Assembly: GCF_020342435.1 (NCBI RefSeq)
Contig: NZ_CP080504.1
Span: forward strand, 635,081-699,080
Length of the DNA stretch: 64,000 nt
Reading direction: 5' to 3'
Source: Candidatus Vallotiella sp. (ex Adelges kitamiensis)
GTDB lineage: Bacteria > Pseudomonadota > Gammaproteobacteria > Burkholderiales > Burkholderiaceae
Part shown: positions 46,699-55,446 of the stretch, in pieces
Position numbering within the stretch: position 1 is the first letter of the stretch
Layout of the letters: every line of letters starts with the position of its first letter
Program-made: the position numbers and the translations under genes
The notes under the pieces: generated by a model
The model's input: the letters and a program-made list of their open reading frames with translations, nothing else
What the model was told of the DNA's origin: nothing
Databases searched by the model: none

Positions 46699-47131
46699 AG
46701 AGAAGTTCCTTCCAAAGATACCCTGCTGCCGACCTGTCGTCTTTTCCGAGTGGCATTATTTGCTTTCGGGCCGTTTGACTCACGGACGATGTACGCGACG
46801 ACCCCACTTCAGACAATAGCTCAAATAGAATCTGGGTCGCGGCGGACGGGCGGTTTTGGAAGGCAAGCGCTGGGGTGTTAGTTAATGAATCTAAACTTAG
46901 AGATTATATCTCGAAATCTCGCTCATTTCAAATTCATCTTTTTAAGGCAAAAAGTGTCAAGTACTTCTAGTGTTAGCAATTTACGGTTTTAATCTTCATA
47001 AGGTGTAAATAAGCAACGAAACAGAAGCTCTTTAAGAACTTATGATTATTCCCAGCGCGTTTTTATCCTGCTTGCTAGCATACTTTAATTTTTAAAATAG
47101 AACTGCTAGTCCTATTAAAACTATCGACTTT
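46699..47131. other. carA promoter region and long leader
   Basis: The part next to carA (46699-46896) would be a transcribed leader of roughly 200 bases and is noticeably richer in GC than other spacers in the window, hinting at a constrained sequence. I see no small conserved peptide or classical attenuator in it. The distal part contains the carA promoter and the DNA after mltD. Confidence 0.5.
46903..46931 (-). promoter_or_regulatory. Sigma-70 promoter for carA
   Basis: On the minus strand TTGAAA (46926-46931) and a perfect TATAAT (46903-46908) are 17 bases apart. A second perfect TTGACA box lies further upstream at 46955-46960. This would start transcription near 46896, about 200 bases before carA. 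Confidence 0.65.
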
Positions 47132-48793
47132 TCACTTACTAACTCGGGCAGCCTTACTAACTCGGGCAGCCTTACTAACTCGGGCAGCCTTACTAACTCG
47201 GGCAGCCTTACTAACTCGGGCAGCCTTACTAACTCGGGCAGCCTTGTCGTAGATGGGTTCGGCAGTGCGTACGTTTCTCGCATTGCAGTGAGAAACAACG
47301 TGCTTATTCTGCGTGTGCACCGCAATCCTACCTAGGGAGTTTGGACGCAGTGCTAGCACTTTTTTATCAGTTGCATGCCGGGCTGGGATATGTAATATCA
47401 GTCGTTGACCTGCCCTTACCGTGTCTTGACGAGTATGGTTCCATGCCTTGACTTGTGAGATCGTCACACCGTAGCGCAGCGCTATCGCTGCGATTGACTG
47501 CCTACGCTGCACACGAATGAACATTTTCCGGGTATCCGGTACGTCTGGCTCTATCGTGAGCACCGCATTTTCCGCGACATCAGCACTGATATCTTTATAG
47601 TTTCTCTTATCCTTAGGTACTAATAGTGTAGAGCCGGGCTTAAGCCGCATACCGACCGGAATCTTGTTAACAGTTATAAGTATGCCCGAGTCGACGCCAA
47701 TTTTCTTAGCTAGTACTGCCGGTGTCGCACGCTCAGTTACCTTATATGTCGTCCAGGATGAAAGGTTTCCGTTGTAGTCTTTCAGGTTGCGCTCAAATAG
47801 CTTCGCATTTTCAAAAGGAAGCAAGATCTGCGGTTGCGATGCCCGGAGAATTACTGGTTTCTTAAAGCCTGGGTTTAGAGAGTAGAATTCCTCTTGAGAA
47901 AGAGCGGCAAGCTTAGATGCCACTTTAATATCAAGATCGCGCGCAGTGGTCACCATGACGAAGTATGGGTGATTCGGAATATCTGGCAGAGTTAATCTAT
48001 ATTTCTGCGAGTTTATCACAATGTTTTTCACCGCCTGCAGCTTTGGCACATAGTTGCGTGTCTCGGACGGCATAATCAAACTTTGATAGTCGGTTTTTAG
48101 TCCGCGCGCCAGATTACGCGCAATCGCGCGTTTCACGCTACCTTCGCCCCAGTTGTATGCAGCCAGTGCTAGATACCAGTTGCCGAACATGTCGTGTAGC
48201 TTTGTTAGATAATCAAGCGCAGCACTAGTAGAAGCGACTACGTTGCGTCGTTCATCCTGAAACAGGTTTTGTTTCAGTTTAAAGGTTCGACCTGTGCCTG
48301 GCACAAACTGCCACATGCCGGCGGCTTTCGCAACCGATAGTGCATGCGGGTTAAACGCCGACTCGACGAATGGCAACAATGCTAATTCCATCGGCATATG
48401 CCGCTGCTCAAGCTCCTCAACGATGTGATATAAGTACTTTTTTGAGCGTTCTGTCATGCGCTCAACGTACTCGGGGTGTTGTGCATACCAATTCGTCTGC
48501 GTATCGACCAAATCACTCTTTAAATTTGGGATCTGGAAACCAGCGCGAATTCGGCTCCACAAATCATCAGATCCCTGTAAGGTTTGCACACTGCTATGAT
48601 CAATATTAATAGTATGCTTAGAAGAAGATAGTTCAGCATGCTTCTTGATAGGAGAGTTAACTTCGAGGAGTTGCGGATTCTGCGGGCTATAGAGCGTGGA
48701 GGAAGCTGATTGAAAGGTTTTCACCATATTTCTGCTGTTGCTCGAGCAGGCGGCAAGCAGGAATATCAACAGCGCGTTGAGTACCAATCGCAT
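47132..48793 (-). CDS. mltD: Membrane-bound lytic murein transglycosylase D (MltD), lipoprotein
   Basis: Cleaves peptidoglycan glycan strands with anhydro-muramic acid formation. The N-terminus is a lipoprotein signal with lipobox LAAC (Cys16). The SLT domain has catalytic Glu144 in PFVESAFNPHAL and the GMWQFVPGTGR motif. Two LysM peptidoglycan-binding repeats follow (about 345-400 and 418-468). 553 residues. The C-terminus ends in six copies of the basic hexapeptide KAARVS plus a final Lys, coded by an 18-bp tandem repeat and not part of the family domain. Confidence 0.93.
   Translation of the reverse strand: MRLVLNALLIFLLAACSSNSRNMVKTFQSASSTLYSPQNPQLLEVNSPIKKHAELSSSKHTINIDHSSVQTLQGSDDLWSRIRAGFQIPNLKSDLVDTQTNWYAQHPEYVERMTERSKKYLYHIVEELEQRHMPMELALLPFVESAFNPHALSVAKAAGMWQFVPGTGRTFKLKQNLFQDERRNVVASTSAALDYLTKLHDMFGNWYLALAAYNWGEGSVKRAIARNLARGLKTDYQSLIMPSETRNYVPKLQAVKNIVINSQKYRLTLPDIPNHPYFVMVTTARDLDIKVASKLAALSQEEFYSLNPGFKKPVILRASQPQILLPFENAKLFERNLKDYNGNLSSWTTYKVTERATPAVLAKKIGVDSGILITVNKIPVGMRLKPGSTLLVPKDKRNYKDISADVAENAVLTIEPDVPDTRKMFIRVQRRQSIAAIALRYGVTISQVKAWNHTRQDTVRAGQRLILHIPARHATDKKVLALRPNSLGRIAVHTQNKHVVSHCNARNVRTAEPIYDKAARVSKAARVSKAARVSKAARVSKAARVSKAARVSK
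47138..47245. repeat. Six exact copies of an 18-bp tandem repeat within mltD
   Basis: The plus-strand unit ACTAACTCGGGCAGCCTT is repeated six times without a mismatch, ending two codons before the mltD stop. The unit length is a multiple of three, so copy changes keep the frame. Exact identity points to recent expansion and to a variable-number locus. Confidence 0.95.
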
Positions 48794-48979
48794 TAAACAT
48801 CTCGAATTCTAAGGGAAGGGCAGAAAATCGATCTAATAATATGCAGAACGTCTATGTTGCGTCAACCTCAAGAGGTCTGTTTCAGGTTTATATAAAGTCT
48901 ATTATTAAAGTAATGAGTCTAGAAATATGACATTACCCTGTAATAGGTAATAAAGCTCAAACATGCTAGACAATAAACG

Positions 48980-49795
48980 TTATCGGAAGACGTTTTTCCA
49001 TTCACGTAATGCAGTGAAAGCCTCGAGACGATCGATTATGTGCACACGCCTCTTATCAGCCAATCTCTTCCAGATCGAGGGTAAATGGACACGCAGAAAC
49101 GAATTAACACACTTCTCATGACCTATTGTAGTTGGCAAAGTTGCTACCCTAGCAGCATGTAACCTATAAGCTTGATCCCGCCAGGCGAGCAAATCTTTAT
49201 TATCCGGCTCTACCTCAAGCGCAAATGCAATATTAGATAGCGTATACTCGTGCGCGCAATGTACTTCGGTAGCATCTGGAAGAGCTGTCAGCACGTCCAG
49301 CGACGCTAGCATCTGCTGCGGAGTACCCTCAAACAACCTCCCACAGCCACTAGAAAATAGCGTGTCGCCACACAGTAGATGCGGAACTGGGTCTAAGCTA
49401 GCAGCTGAGAAATAGGCAATATGCCCACGTGTATGGCCAGGCACATCAATCACAGATAATACTAGACCAAGTTGCTTGATCCGAACTTCATCTCCGCCTG
49501 TAAGCGGGTTCGTAATTTCTTGGATAGCCTCGCTATGAGGCCCATATACTAGTACTACGTTATCTGCACTACATATCTGAATCAACATAGCTACTCCACC
49601 AACATGGTCTGCATGATGATGAGTGAGTAAAATAGCGATCAGCTGTAGACTATGTCGCCAAAGGAAATGGATAATTGCTGCGGCATCGCCCGGATCAACG
49701 ACTACAGCATAACATCCGTTCGTGATGACCCAGATGTAATTATCTATGAGTGCTGGAACTGGAATGTATTTTAATCTATGGATAGTGGCACTCAT
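48980..49795 (-). CDS. gloB: Hydroxyacylglutathione hydrolase GloB (glyoxalase II)
   Basis: Hydrolyses S-lactoylglutathione in methylglyoxal detoxification. Metallo-beta-lactamase fold with the metal motif THHHADH (58-64), GHTRGH, CGDTLFSSGCGR, and the C-terminal CAHEYTLSN and FLR region. The ATG at 49795 is used; the TTG one codon upstream is unnecessary. 271 residues. Divergent from the methyltransferase gene 49 bp away, an arrangement shared with Burkholderia. Confidence 0.94.
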   Translation of the reverse strand: MSATIHRLKYIPVPALIDNYIWVITNGCYAVVVDPGDAAAIIHFLWRHSLQLIAILLTHHHADHVGGVAMLIQICSADNVVLVYGPHSEAIQEITNPLTGGDEVRIKQLGLVLSVIDVPGHTRGHIAYFSAASLDPVPHLLCGDTLFSSGCGRLFEGTPQQMLASLDVLTALPDATEVHCAHEYTLSNIAFALEVEPDNKDLLAWRDQAYRLHAARVATLPTTIGHEKCVNSFLRVHLPSIWKRLADKRRVHIIDRLEAFTALREWKNVFR

Positions 49796-49844
49796 CAATC
49801 TAACTTCCCAATAGTGCGTTTATGGCGCAGGACCCGTAGAAATA

Positions 49845-50657
49845 ATGTTAAACAGATCTATTGTAGACTGGCCAACATGGGCCGAATCAGCACCGGGGCA
49901 ATATATGCTCTCTTGGGAACAAAGACAACTTGACCGCTTGGTTTCAAATATGTTTGGCTATTACGCGCTGCAATTAGGTTTGCCGAAGCTTGATGCATTG
50001 CGAGAAAATCGCATGCCATATCGTGGCCTAGTTTTAGATACAGCCAGCGCTGCAAGCGCGCCATGTCGATTACCATGCCAAAACAGTAGTGGCGACGCCA
50101 ATATTAGAGTTCGCGATGCGTCACCGAAACGCGAAACGTTTTGGTGCGATTTTCTAGATTTACCATTTGAATCTCGGAGCATAGATCTATTAATTTTGCC
50201 CCACACGCTTGAGTTCACAAATGATCCGCATCGTCTTCTGCGCGAAGCCGAACGGGTTCTAGTGCCAGAAGGTCGACTCGTAATCGTCGGGTTCAATTCG
50301 ATAAGCCTGTGGGGCATACGACAGTGGATTAGCCGCCTTAGTGGTCATACGTTCATGCCATCAGTAAACGATCTGATCGCTTTCACAAGAATACAGGACT
50401 GGATCAAGTTGCTTTGTTTCGAATTGGACCAGGGCTGCTTCGGCTGCTACCGTCCAGCACTAGATACTGAAAAATGGCTTTCTCGGTATGCGTTTATAGA
50501 AGCGGCAGGCGATCGCTGGTGGCCAATTTTCGGAGCTATATACATAATTACCGCAATTAAGCGAGTACAAAGTATGCGGCTGATTGGTCTATCAAAATTT
50601 AAAAAACAGATGCTCACAACAACACTAAAGCCAGTTGAAGCACCCAATGCTCTCTAA
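49845..50657 (+). CDS. Class I SAM-dependent methyltransferase (unknown substrate)
   Basis: 270 residues. The Methyltransf_11-like core shows LDLPFESRSIDLLILPHTLEFTNDP (motifs II and III) and LLREAERVLVPEGRLVIVGFN (post-motif III). The glycine-rich motif I is weak, replaced by GLVLDTASAAS. It has the conserved position between gloB and rnhA. The substrate is unknown, and the altered motif I may mean weak or lost SAM binding. Confidence 0.8.
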   Translation: MLNRSIVDWPTWAESAPGQYMLSWEQRQLDRLVSNMFGYYALQLGLPKLDALRENRMPYRGLVLDTASAASAPCRLPCQNSSGDANIRVRDASPKRETFWCDFLDLPFESRSIDLLILPHTLEFTNDPHRLLREAERVLVPEGRLVIVGFNSISLWGIRQWISRLSGHTFMPSVNDLIAFTRIQDWIKLLCFELDQGCFGCYRPALDTEKWLSRYAFIEAAGDRWWPIFGAIYIITAIKRVQSMRLIGLSKFKKQMLTTTLKPVEAPNAL

Positions 50658-50705
50658 CAATGCTAGCATAGACTATTCGCTAAATGTTATTTAGTTCATA
50701 AATAC

Positions 50706-51191
50706 ATGGAATGTAATAGTCTCATTGAGATTTATACAGATGGTGCATGCAAAGGCAACCCAGGCCGTGGCGGCTGGGGGGCGCTACTACGACTTGGCAC
50801 GCAAGAAAAAGAATTGTTTGGGGGGGAGCCCTCAACGACTAACAACAGAATGGAGCTAATGGCGGTCATCTCAGCATTAGAGGTACTAAAGCGACCATGT
50901 AAAGCAGTTGTTCATACCGACTCGCAGTACGTCCAAAAAGGCATCAGCGCATGGATTCACAGGTGGAAAAAGAAGAACTGGATGACTGCCGCAAAAACTC
51001 CTGTTAAGAACGCAGATTTATGGCGCCGTCTTGATACTTTAAGCTTACTACACGAGATTAAATGGAACTGGGTCCGTGGCCATGCCGGCCATCTAGAAAA
51101 CGAACGGGCCGACGCATTAGCTAACCGAGGTGTTGTATTGCTTGAGCAAGAAGCGGCTATATTGCGCCACATGCCGAACTCTTGTAGATAG
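50706..51191 (+). CDS. rnhA: Ribonuclease HI RnhA
   Basis: Degrades the RNA strand of RNA-DNA hybrids. The catalytic residues are all visible: Asp12 ([11 protein letters not shown]), Glu50 (NNRMEL), Asp72 (HTDSQYV), His126 and Asp136 (NERADALA). 161 residues, slightly longer than E. coli at the C-terminus. A seven-G run (50820-50826) is read in frame. dnaQ begins 11 bp after the stop, the conserved rnhA-dnaQ pairing. Confidence 0.95.
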   Translation: MECNSLIEIYTDGACKGNPGRGGWGALLRLGTQEKELFGGEPSTTNNRMELMAVISALEVLKRPCKAVVHTDSQYVQKGISAWIHRWKKKNWMTAAKTPVKNADLWRRLDTLSLLHEIKWNWVRGHAGHLENERADALANRGVVLLEQEAAILRHMPNSCR

Positions 51192-51202
51192 ATAATCTCA
51201 TT

Positions 51203-51895
51203 ATGCGTCTTCTTGTTCTCGATACAGAAACTACTGGTCTGAACGCTAAAAGCGGGGACCGGATTATTGAAATCGGCTGCGTCGAAATAGTGAACCGGCA
51301 ACTAACCGGTAACAATCTGCACCTTTACATTAATCCGGAACGTGATAGTAACCCCGGCGCATTAGCCGTACACGGATTAACTACTGAATTCTTGAGCGAC
51401 AAGCCAAGGTTTTCTGAAATTTCTGATGTACTGCGCGATTTCGTGAAGAACGCCAGTATTGTTATACATAATGCACCATTTGATATCAGCTTCCTCGATT
51501 TGGAATTTGCGATGCTAGAGTTACCCCCGTTCCGAGAGCATTGTAGCAATGTAGTCGATACACTGATGCAAGCTAAAGCGATGTTCCCTGGTAAGCGGAA
51601 TTCACTGGACGCGCTATGCGAGCGCTTTGGTATCAACCATGCCTATCGCACGCAGCATGGTGCACTACTTGATGCAGAATTGCTAGCCGCCGTCTACCTA
51701 GCAATGACTCGTGGACAAGAAAATCTAATCATCGATGTACTAGCCGACAGGGAAGACCCAGAATCTGTAGCCCTAAAGAATCTGCCGCTCTCTCGGTTTG
51801 ATCTACCTGTTATTAGTGCGAGCCATGACGAGCTTACTGCCCATGCAGATATACTCGACGAAATTAGAAAAACACTCAAAGAGTCGTGTGTGTAG
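51203..51895 (+). CDS. dnaQ: DNA polymerase III epsilon subunit DnaQ (proofreading exonuclease)
   Basis: 3'-5' proofreading subunit of the replicative polymerase. DEDDh exonuclease: Asp7 and Glu9 in VLDTETTGL, NAPFDISFLD for Exo II, and HGALLDAELLAAVY for Exo III. 230 residues, including a C-terminal tail that binds the alpha subunit in the family. It follows rnhA and precedes tRNA-Val on the same strand. Confidence 0.95.
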   Translation: MRLLVLDTETTGLNAKSGDRIIEIGCVEIVNRQLTGNNLHLYINPERDSNPGALAVHGLTTEFLSDKPRFSEISDVLRDFVKNASIVIHNAPFDISFLDLEFAMLELPPFREHCSNVVDTLMQAKAMFPGKRNSLDALCERFGINHAYRTQHGALLDAELLAAVYLAMTRGQENLIIDVLADREDPESVALKNLPLSRFDLPVISASHDELTAHADILDEIRKTLKESCV

Positions 51896-51968
51896 CAAAA
51901 GCTTACACACAGCTTATAAATAAAATACTCTTCTTGTCGATAAAGAGATCTGGTCTGCTGAAGAACGC

Positions 51969-51997
51969 TTTACGAATCCTGTAAACCTTATTAGAAT
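51969..51997 (+). promoter_or_regulatory. Probable promoter of tRNA-Val
   Basis: TTTACG (51969-51974) and TAGAAT (51992-51997) are spaced by 17 bases and end 13 bases before the mature tRNA. This would give a 5' leader of about six bases. The match is moderate. Confidence 0.4.
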
Positions 51998-52010
51998 CTT
52001 GAACCCTTAT

Positions 52011-52085
52011 GGGTAGTTAGCTCAGCGGTAGAGCGCTGCCTTCACACGGCAGAGGTCACTGGTTCGATGCCAGTACTACTCACCA
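52011..52085 (+). tRNA. tRNA-Val (anticodon CAC)
   Basis: A complete cloverleaf: acceptor GGGTAGT/ACTACTC (one G-T pair), D arm GCTC-AGCGGTA-GAGC, anticodon stem CTGCC/GGCAG with loop TTCACAC, T arm ACTGG-TTCGATG-CCAGT, and encoded CCA. Anticodon CAC reads GTG codons. A tRNA-Val after dnaQ is the arrangement I would expect in Burkholderia. Confidence 0.93.
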
Positions 52086-52292
52086 ATTCTCTGTAATCTA
52101 GATATATAAACTAACTAATCCATTTAACCCTGAGTAACAGTAAGAGCAGCAGTAAGCCGCTATAACGGCGTAAGTAAGTATTATCAAAAGATAAATATTC
52201 CTCACCCTTTGAGGCGCAATTGCGCTTTTACAGATCGTGATTGTGCATCCTAGTATCAGCTATCTTAGTAAAAGTTAGGCAGTAAATCTGTG

Positions 52293-52313
52293 CTCTTCCA
52301 TTTTATGGAAGAG
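52293..52313. repeat. 9-bp hairpin with TTT loop
   Basis: CTCTTCCAT-TTT-ATGGAAGAG, perfect stem, about 210 bp after tRNA-Val. It may be a terminator of the plus-strand rnhA-dnaQ-tRNA transcript, though no T run follows. Confidence 0.4.
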
Positions 52314-53056
52314 GCATAAACGCGTTTGTGCTACTTAATTAGCCGTATAGTGTTTATATACTCTTGAATGGATTCTAAGATCGGGCCGCTGACATCTTAA
52401 TTATGTTTATACAACTCGATCGTGTCAGCTATTTGACCCTGTAATACAGGAATAGAGGAAATTTTCGCATGCCAATCAAGTTAAAATTTGGATGTCATGA
52501 TTGAGTGTAAAGGTGAGAGATCCTATCCTGCACCTCAATGAAAGAGGTATCCTAAAAATTAGGACTGGCACATATTAAATAGCTGCTTTTTTACTTGAAA
52601 GCAACTCTTTTTAAGCGAAACAGTAATTGTGTGTAATTCATAGTTAATCTTAGAATTTTCAGCTTTTTCTAGAATTTTCTTGTATAGAATTTCTCTATTC
52701 AGCATTCTTACGTTCTTGTTGTGCACCGCCTAGGTGGCACAGTCTATCAAATCTGCTGTAAGGTATTCCTAAATGTTATTGTTCCTGATTATTAAATCGT
52801 TTGGCGTCGATACAAACAACTTTAAGCTGGAGGCAAGTAATTTTAATCGCAATCTTGTTTGGGAGTCAACCCCTTTAAATTTACTTGGAGTTGGCATTTT
52901 AGCTTTAAAATCTCGCGAAAACTGCTGATTTTTCTACTGCAGAATAAATCAAACTTAGAATACGCTTAGTAATTTTATTACTGTCAGTCTACAATAGAAG
53001 TTTGCTTCCGCATAAGACTCCCCTTTCTCCGGAGAGTAATAGATGTGTCATTTTAT

Positions 53057-53081
53057 AAAAAACCGGCCGCACTGCGGCTGG
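53057..53081 (-). terminator. Rho-independent terminator of the O-polysaccharide operon
   Basis: On the minus strand CCAGCCGC-AGT-GCGGCCGG forms an 8-bp GC-rich stem with one G-T pair, followed at once by TTTTTTAT. It lies about 200 bp after the last gene of the operon. It is the only textbook terminator I found in the window. Confidence 0.85.
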
Positions 53082-53275
53082 GGTCACTTGCTTTTACTTT
53101 CTATACTCCCTCTACGCCTCACCCTGGAGCTAATATAGGTATTTCTCTAACCCGCAAGAATTTTTGATCTCGTAATAATTCATTGCGTTTTATAATATGC
53201 GAATCAGCATTTACCCACTAGCATTACTCACTATATAAAGCTTATCCGATCAATTTAGAAAGTGGCTGAAAGGTA

Positions 53276-54133
53276 TTAGATTATTACACTTCGACTGTCG
53301 CGCAGCGCTTTAAACCAAGTGTATAAAGAGCTTAGGCGAAAATCCTTAGCTGCAATAAAGCCGTGAAGTACGATTGGTAACCACAAGTGCCATCCAGGCG
53401 CTGTGCCGTAATAGCGAAAAACGGCAAGCTGATTTCGTAAATTGTAATAGTGCTTAGTTGTGTAGGGACCATTACGTAAGCGTCCCTTTGGACTACGCAG
53501 ATGATTGATTACTGCAGAGGGCACGAGCCAGATAAACCAACCTGCACGACCTAGACGTAGCGAATATTCAGTATCGTCATAAGCGAGAAAAAACGATGCA
53601 TTTGGTAATCCAATCTCACGTACTGCTTGCGCACTCAGAAAAAATCCCACAAAAGAAGCTATATCTATCTGTATGCTAATCCTAGAATAATATTTGTATG
53701 GGATCACGGGCTCCCGTAGAGTTCTTGGATTAAACATGCGCCTATGCATGAGTGCGACACGGTTAGATTCGATGACGCTGGAGCATAATGCTCCTACACG
53801 CTCTTCTGAGGCGCTGAGTAACGCACTCATAAAACACTCCACGAGATCAGGTTTGGCAATAGCGTCGTCATCAAGTAAAAGAATCCAATCGGCGCCATGC
53901 ATCATAGCTCGCTCGATACCAGCGGCAAAACCACCAGCGCCACCAATGTTTTCTTCGAACCGTAAGGTATCGATATTTTTAAAACTTTGTAATACATGCG
54001 CAGTTTCTGACGAACTTGCATTATCAACTACGACAATGAATTGCAGAGCACAAGTTTGAGTAAAAAGCGCTTGCAATACGGCCTCGAGTAGCTTAGCTCG
54101 ATTATGTGTGACAACAACTGCTGCAATATTCAC
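53276..54133 (-). CDS. Family 2 glycosyltransferase, WbbN-like position
   Basis: GT-A glycosyltransferase: N-terminal AAVVVTHNRAKLLEAVLQAL, VVDNASSSETA, ENIGGAGGFAAGI, and the metal/nucleotide site LLLDDDA (Asp88-90). 285 residues with no transmembrane segment. The start is a GTG overlapping the glf stop (GTGA), so it is translationally coupled to glf. By place it corresponds to wbbN of the Klebsiella D-galactan I operon; its linkage is unknown. The sequence type recalls galactofuranosyl- and rhamnosyltransferases. Confidence 0.85.
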   Translation of the reverse strand: MNIAAVVVTHNRAKLLEAVLQALFTQTCALQFIVVVDNASSSETAHVLQSFKNIDTLRFEENIGGAGGFAAGIERAMMHGADWILLLDDDAIAKPDLVECFMSALLSASEERVGALCSSVIESNRVALMHRRMFNPRTLREPVIPYKYYSRISIQIDIASFVGFFLSAQAVREIGLPNASFFLAYDDTEYSLRLGRAGWFIWLVPSAVINHLRSPKGRLRNGPYTTKHYYNLRNQLAVFRYYGTAPGWHLWLPIVLHGFIAAKDFRLSSLYTWFKALRDSRSVII

Positions 54134-55281
54134 CTTAGAGGATCCACGAAGAAATTTGGAATATCCCCCCCCCTCGCCGCCGCCGAAAGAAATATATTTG
54201 CCGCTTCAAGAGCTTCTCGGATCGTTACATGCATATCTAAATAGCGATAGGTGCCTAAACGGCCCACAAAGCTTATATTTCGCTCCTGCATTGCCAAATC
54301 AACGTAATGTTTCAGTAACGTTTTTTCCTTTGCGAGACGAATCGGATAATACGGAAGGTCTTTTGTGCCGCAGAACCGACTATATTCTTTGAATATCAGC
54401 GTTCGATCGTGTGACTCCCACGGCATAAAATGCTTGTGTTCTGAGATGCGCGTCCAGGGCACCTGGATATCGCTATAATTAATCACTGCATTACCCTGAT
54501 AGTCGCCGTCGTAGCGTGATGCCTCAAAGTCGAGCGTTCGGTAACCTAGACGGCCATCTTTGTAGTTAAACCACCCGTCTATAGAGCCACTATAGAACAC
54601 GTGCGCATAATCTCCCGCTTGCTTTCGATCAAAGTGTTCATTCAGGTATACTTTGATTGAAGGATAATCAAGCATTTTTTCTACAAAATATGTATAGCCG
54701 TTCCTTGGAATTCCTTGATAAAAGCTATTGTAGTAGTTGTCATCGTAGTTGAAACGCACCGGTAAACGATTTAGGATATTTGCCTGAAGCTCTGTTGGAT
54801 GTATACCCCATTGCTTAATAGTATAACCAAGAAAAAAAGCTTCATAGAGATCACGACCAACAAACTTAAGTGCTTGCTCTTCTAAGTTCTGTGGCCTATC
54901 AATGGATTTATCACCAATTTTTTCGAGAAAAGATTTTGCTTCTGATGGCGAAAATGTCTGATCAAAAAAATTATTAATTGTGAGCAAATTAATTGGGAGG
55001 GTATAAACATGACCCTTTGCGATTGCTTTGACTCGATTTACAAATGGCACGAACTCGTCGAACTGATTTACAAACTTCCAAACGTGCTCGTTATTCGTAT
55101 GAAAAATATGCGGGCCGTAAACATGAGTCATCACGCCCGTTTCCATATCTCGTTTCGAGTAACAATTTCCAGCAAGATGGGATCGGCTATCAAATATATC
55201 GATACTATAACCCTCATGTGCAAGCTTATATGCGAGAACCGCGCCAGTCAAACCTGCTCCCACGGTTCCTATTTTTTTCAC
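54130..55281 (-). CDS. glf: UDP-galactopyranose mutase Glf
   Basis: FAD enzyme that ring-contracts UDP-galactopyranose to UDP-galactofuranose, the donor for galactofuranose-containing glycans. The N-terminal Rossmann segment GAGLTGAVLAYKLAHEGY binds FAD. Typical are the segments YGPHIFHTNNEHVW and EYSRFCGTKDLPYYPI. 383 residues, full length. The start is GTG directly after GAGGGG. A run of nine G on the coding strand (54165-54173) lies 12 codons before the stop. It sits between the WbbM-like gene and the GT2 gene, as in Klebsiella. Confidence 0.95.
   Translation of the reverse strand: MKKIGTVGAGLTGAVLAYKLAHEGYSIDIFDSRSHLAGNCYSKRDMETGVMTHVYGPHIFHTNNEHVWKFVNQFDEFVPFVNRVKAIAKGHVYTLPINLLTINNFFDQTFSPSEAKSFLEKIGDKSIDRPQNLEEQALKFVGRDLYEAFFLGYTIKQWGIHPTELQANILNRLPVRFNYDDNYYNSFYQGIPRNGYTYFVEKMLDYPSIKVYLNEHFDRKQAGDYAHVFYSGSIDGWFNYKDGRLGYRTLDFEASRYDGDYQGNAVINYSDIQVPWTRISEHKHFMPWESHDRTLIFKEYSRFCGTKDLPYYPIRLAKEKTLLKHYVDLAMQERNISFVGRLGTYRYLDMHVTIREALEAANIFLSAAARGGDIPNFFVDPLR
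54165..54173 (-). other. glf: Nine-G tract near the 3' end of glf
   Basis: On the coding strand the run is read AGG GGG GGG GAT. One extra G, or a -1 shift of the ribosome, changes the frame so that the glf stop is missed and translation continues through AAG GTG AAT straight into the GT2 gene in frame. Loss of one G instead ends translation at a TAA just before the GT2 start. Confidence 0.7.
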
Positions 55282-55446
55282 TTCCCCTCGCCCCTATACA
55301 ACAATTCAAAAAAACATGCTGCAGGCTTAGCTTGCGGCGCACGGTGTGTTGGGTCGGCAATCGACCCAATCTTTTTGATATACGCAGAAGGCCTTATACA
55401 TGCCTAAAATTGCTCAGCATACTACGACTATACCAATCTTTCCTGC

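Larger units (their letters stand above)
52086..53275. other. 1.2-kb spacer between tRNA-Val and the O-polysaccharide operon
   Basis: No gene is supported. It has a 9-bp hairpin CTCTTCCAT-TTT-ATGGAAGAG at 52293-52313 and a good minus-strand terminator at 53057-53081 that closes the glycan operon. In Klebsiella the gene wbbO would follow here; no frame of that kind exists. Confidence 0.55.

Noticed and set aside
47138-47245. CRISPR-like array
   Set aside because: Units are contiguous with no spacers and lie inside a coding sequence.
47092-47325. A repetitive Leu-Pro-Glu-Leu-Val-Arg frame across the 18-bp repeats
   Set aside because: It is the same repeat read in another frame of mltD on the same strand; mltD explains the locus.
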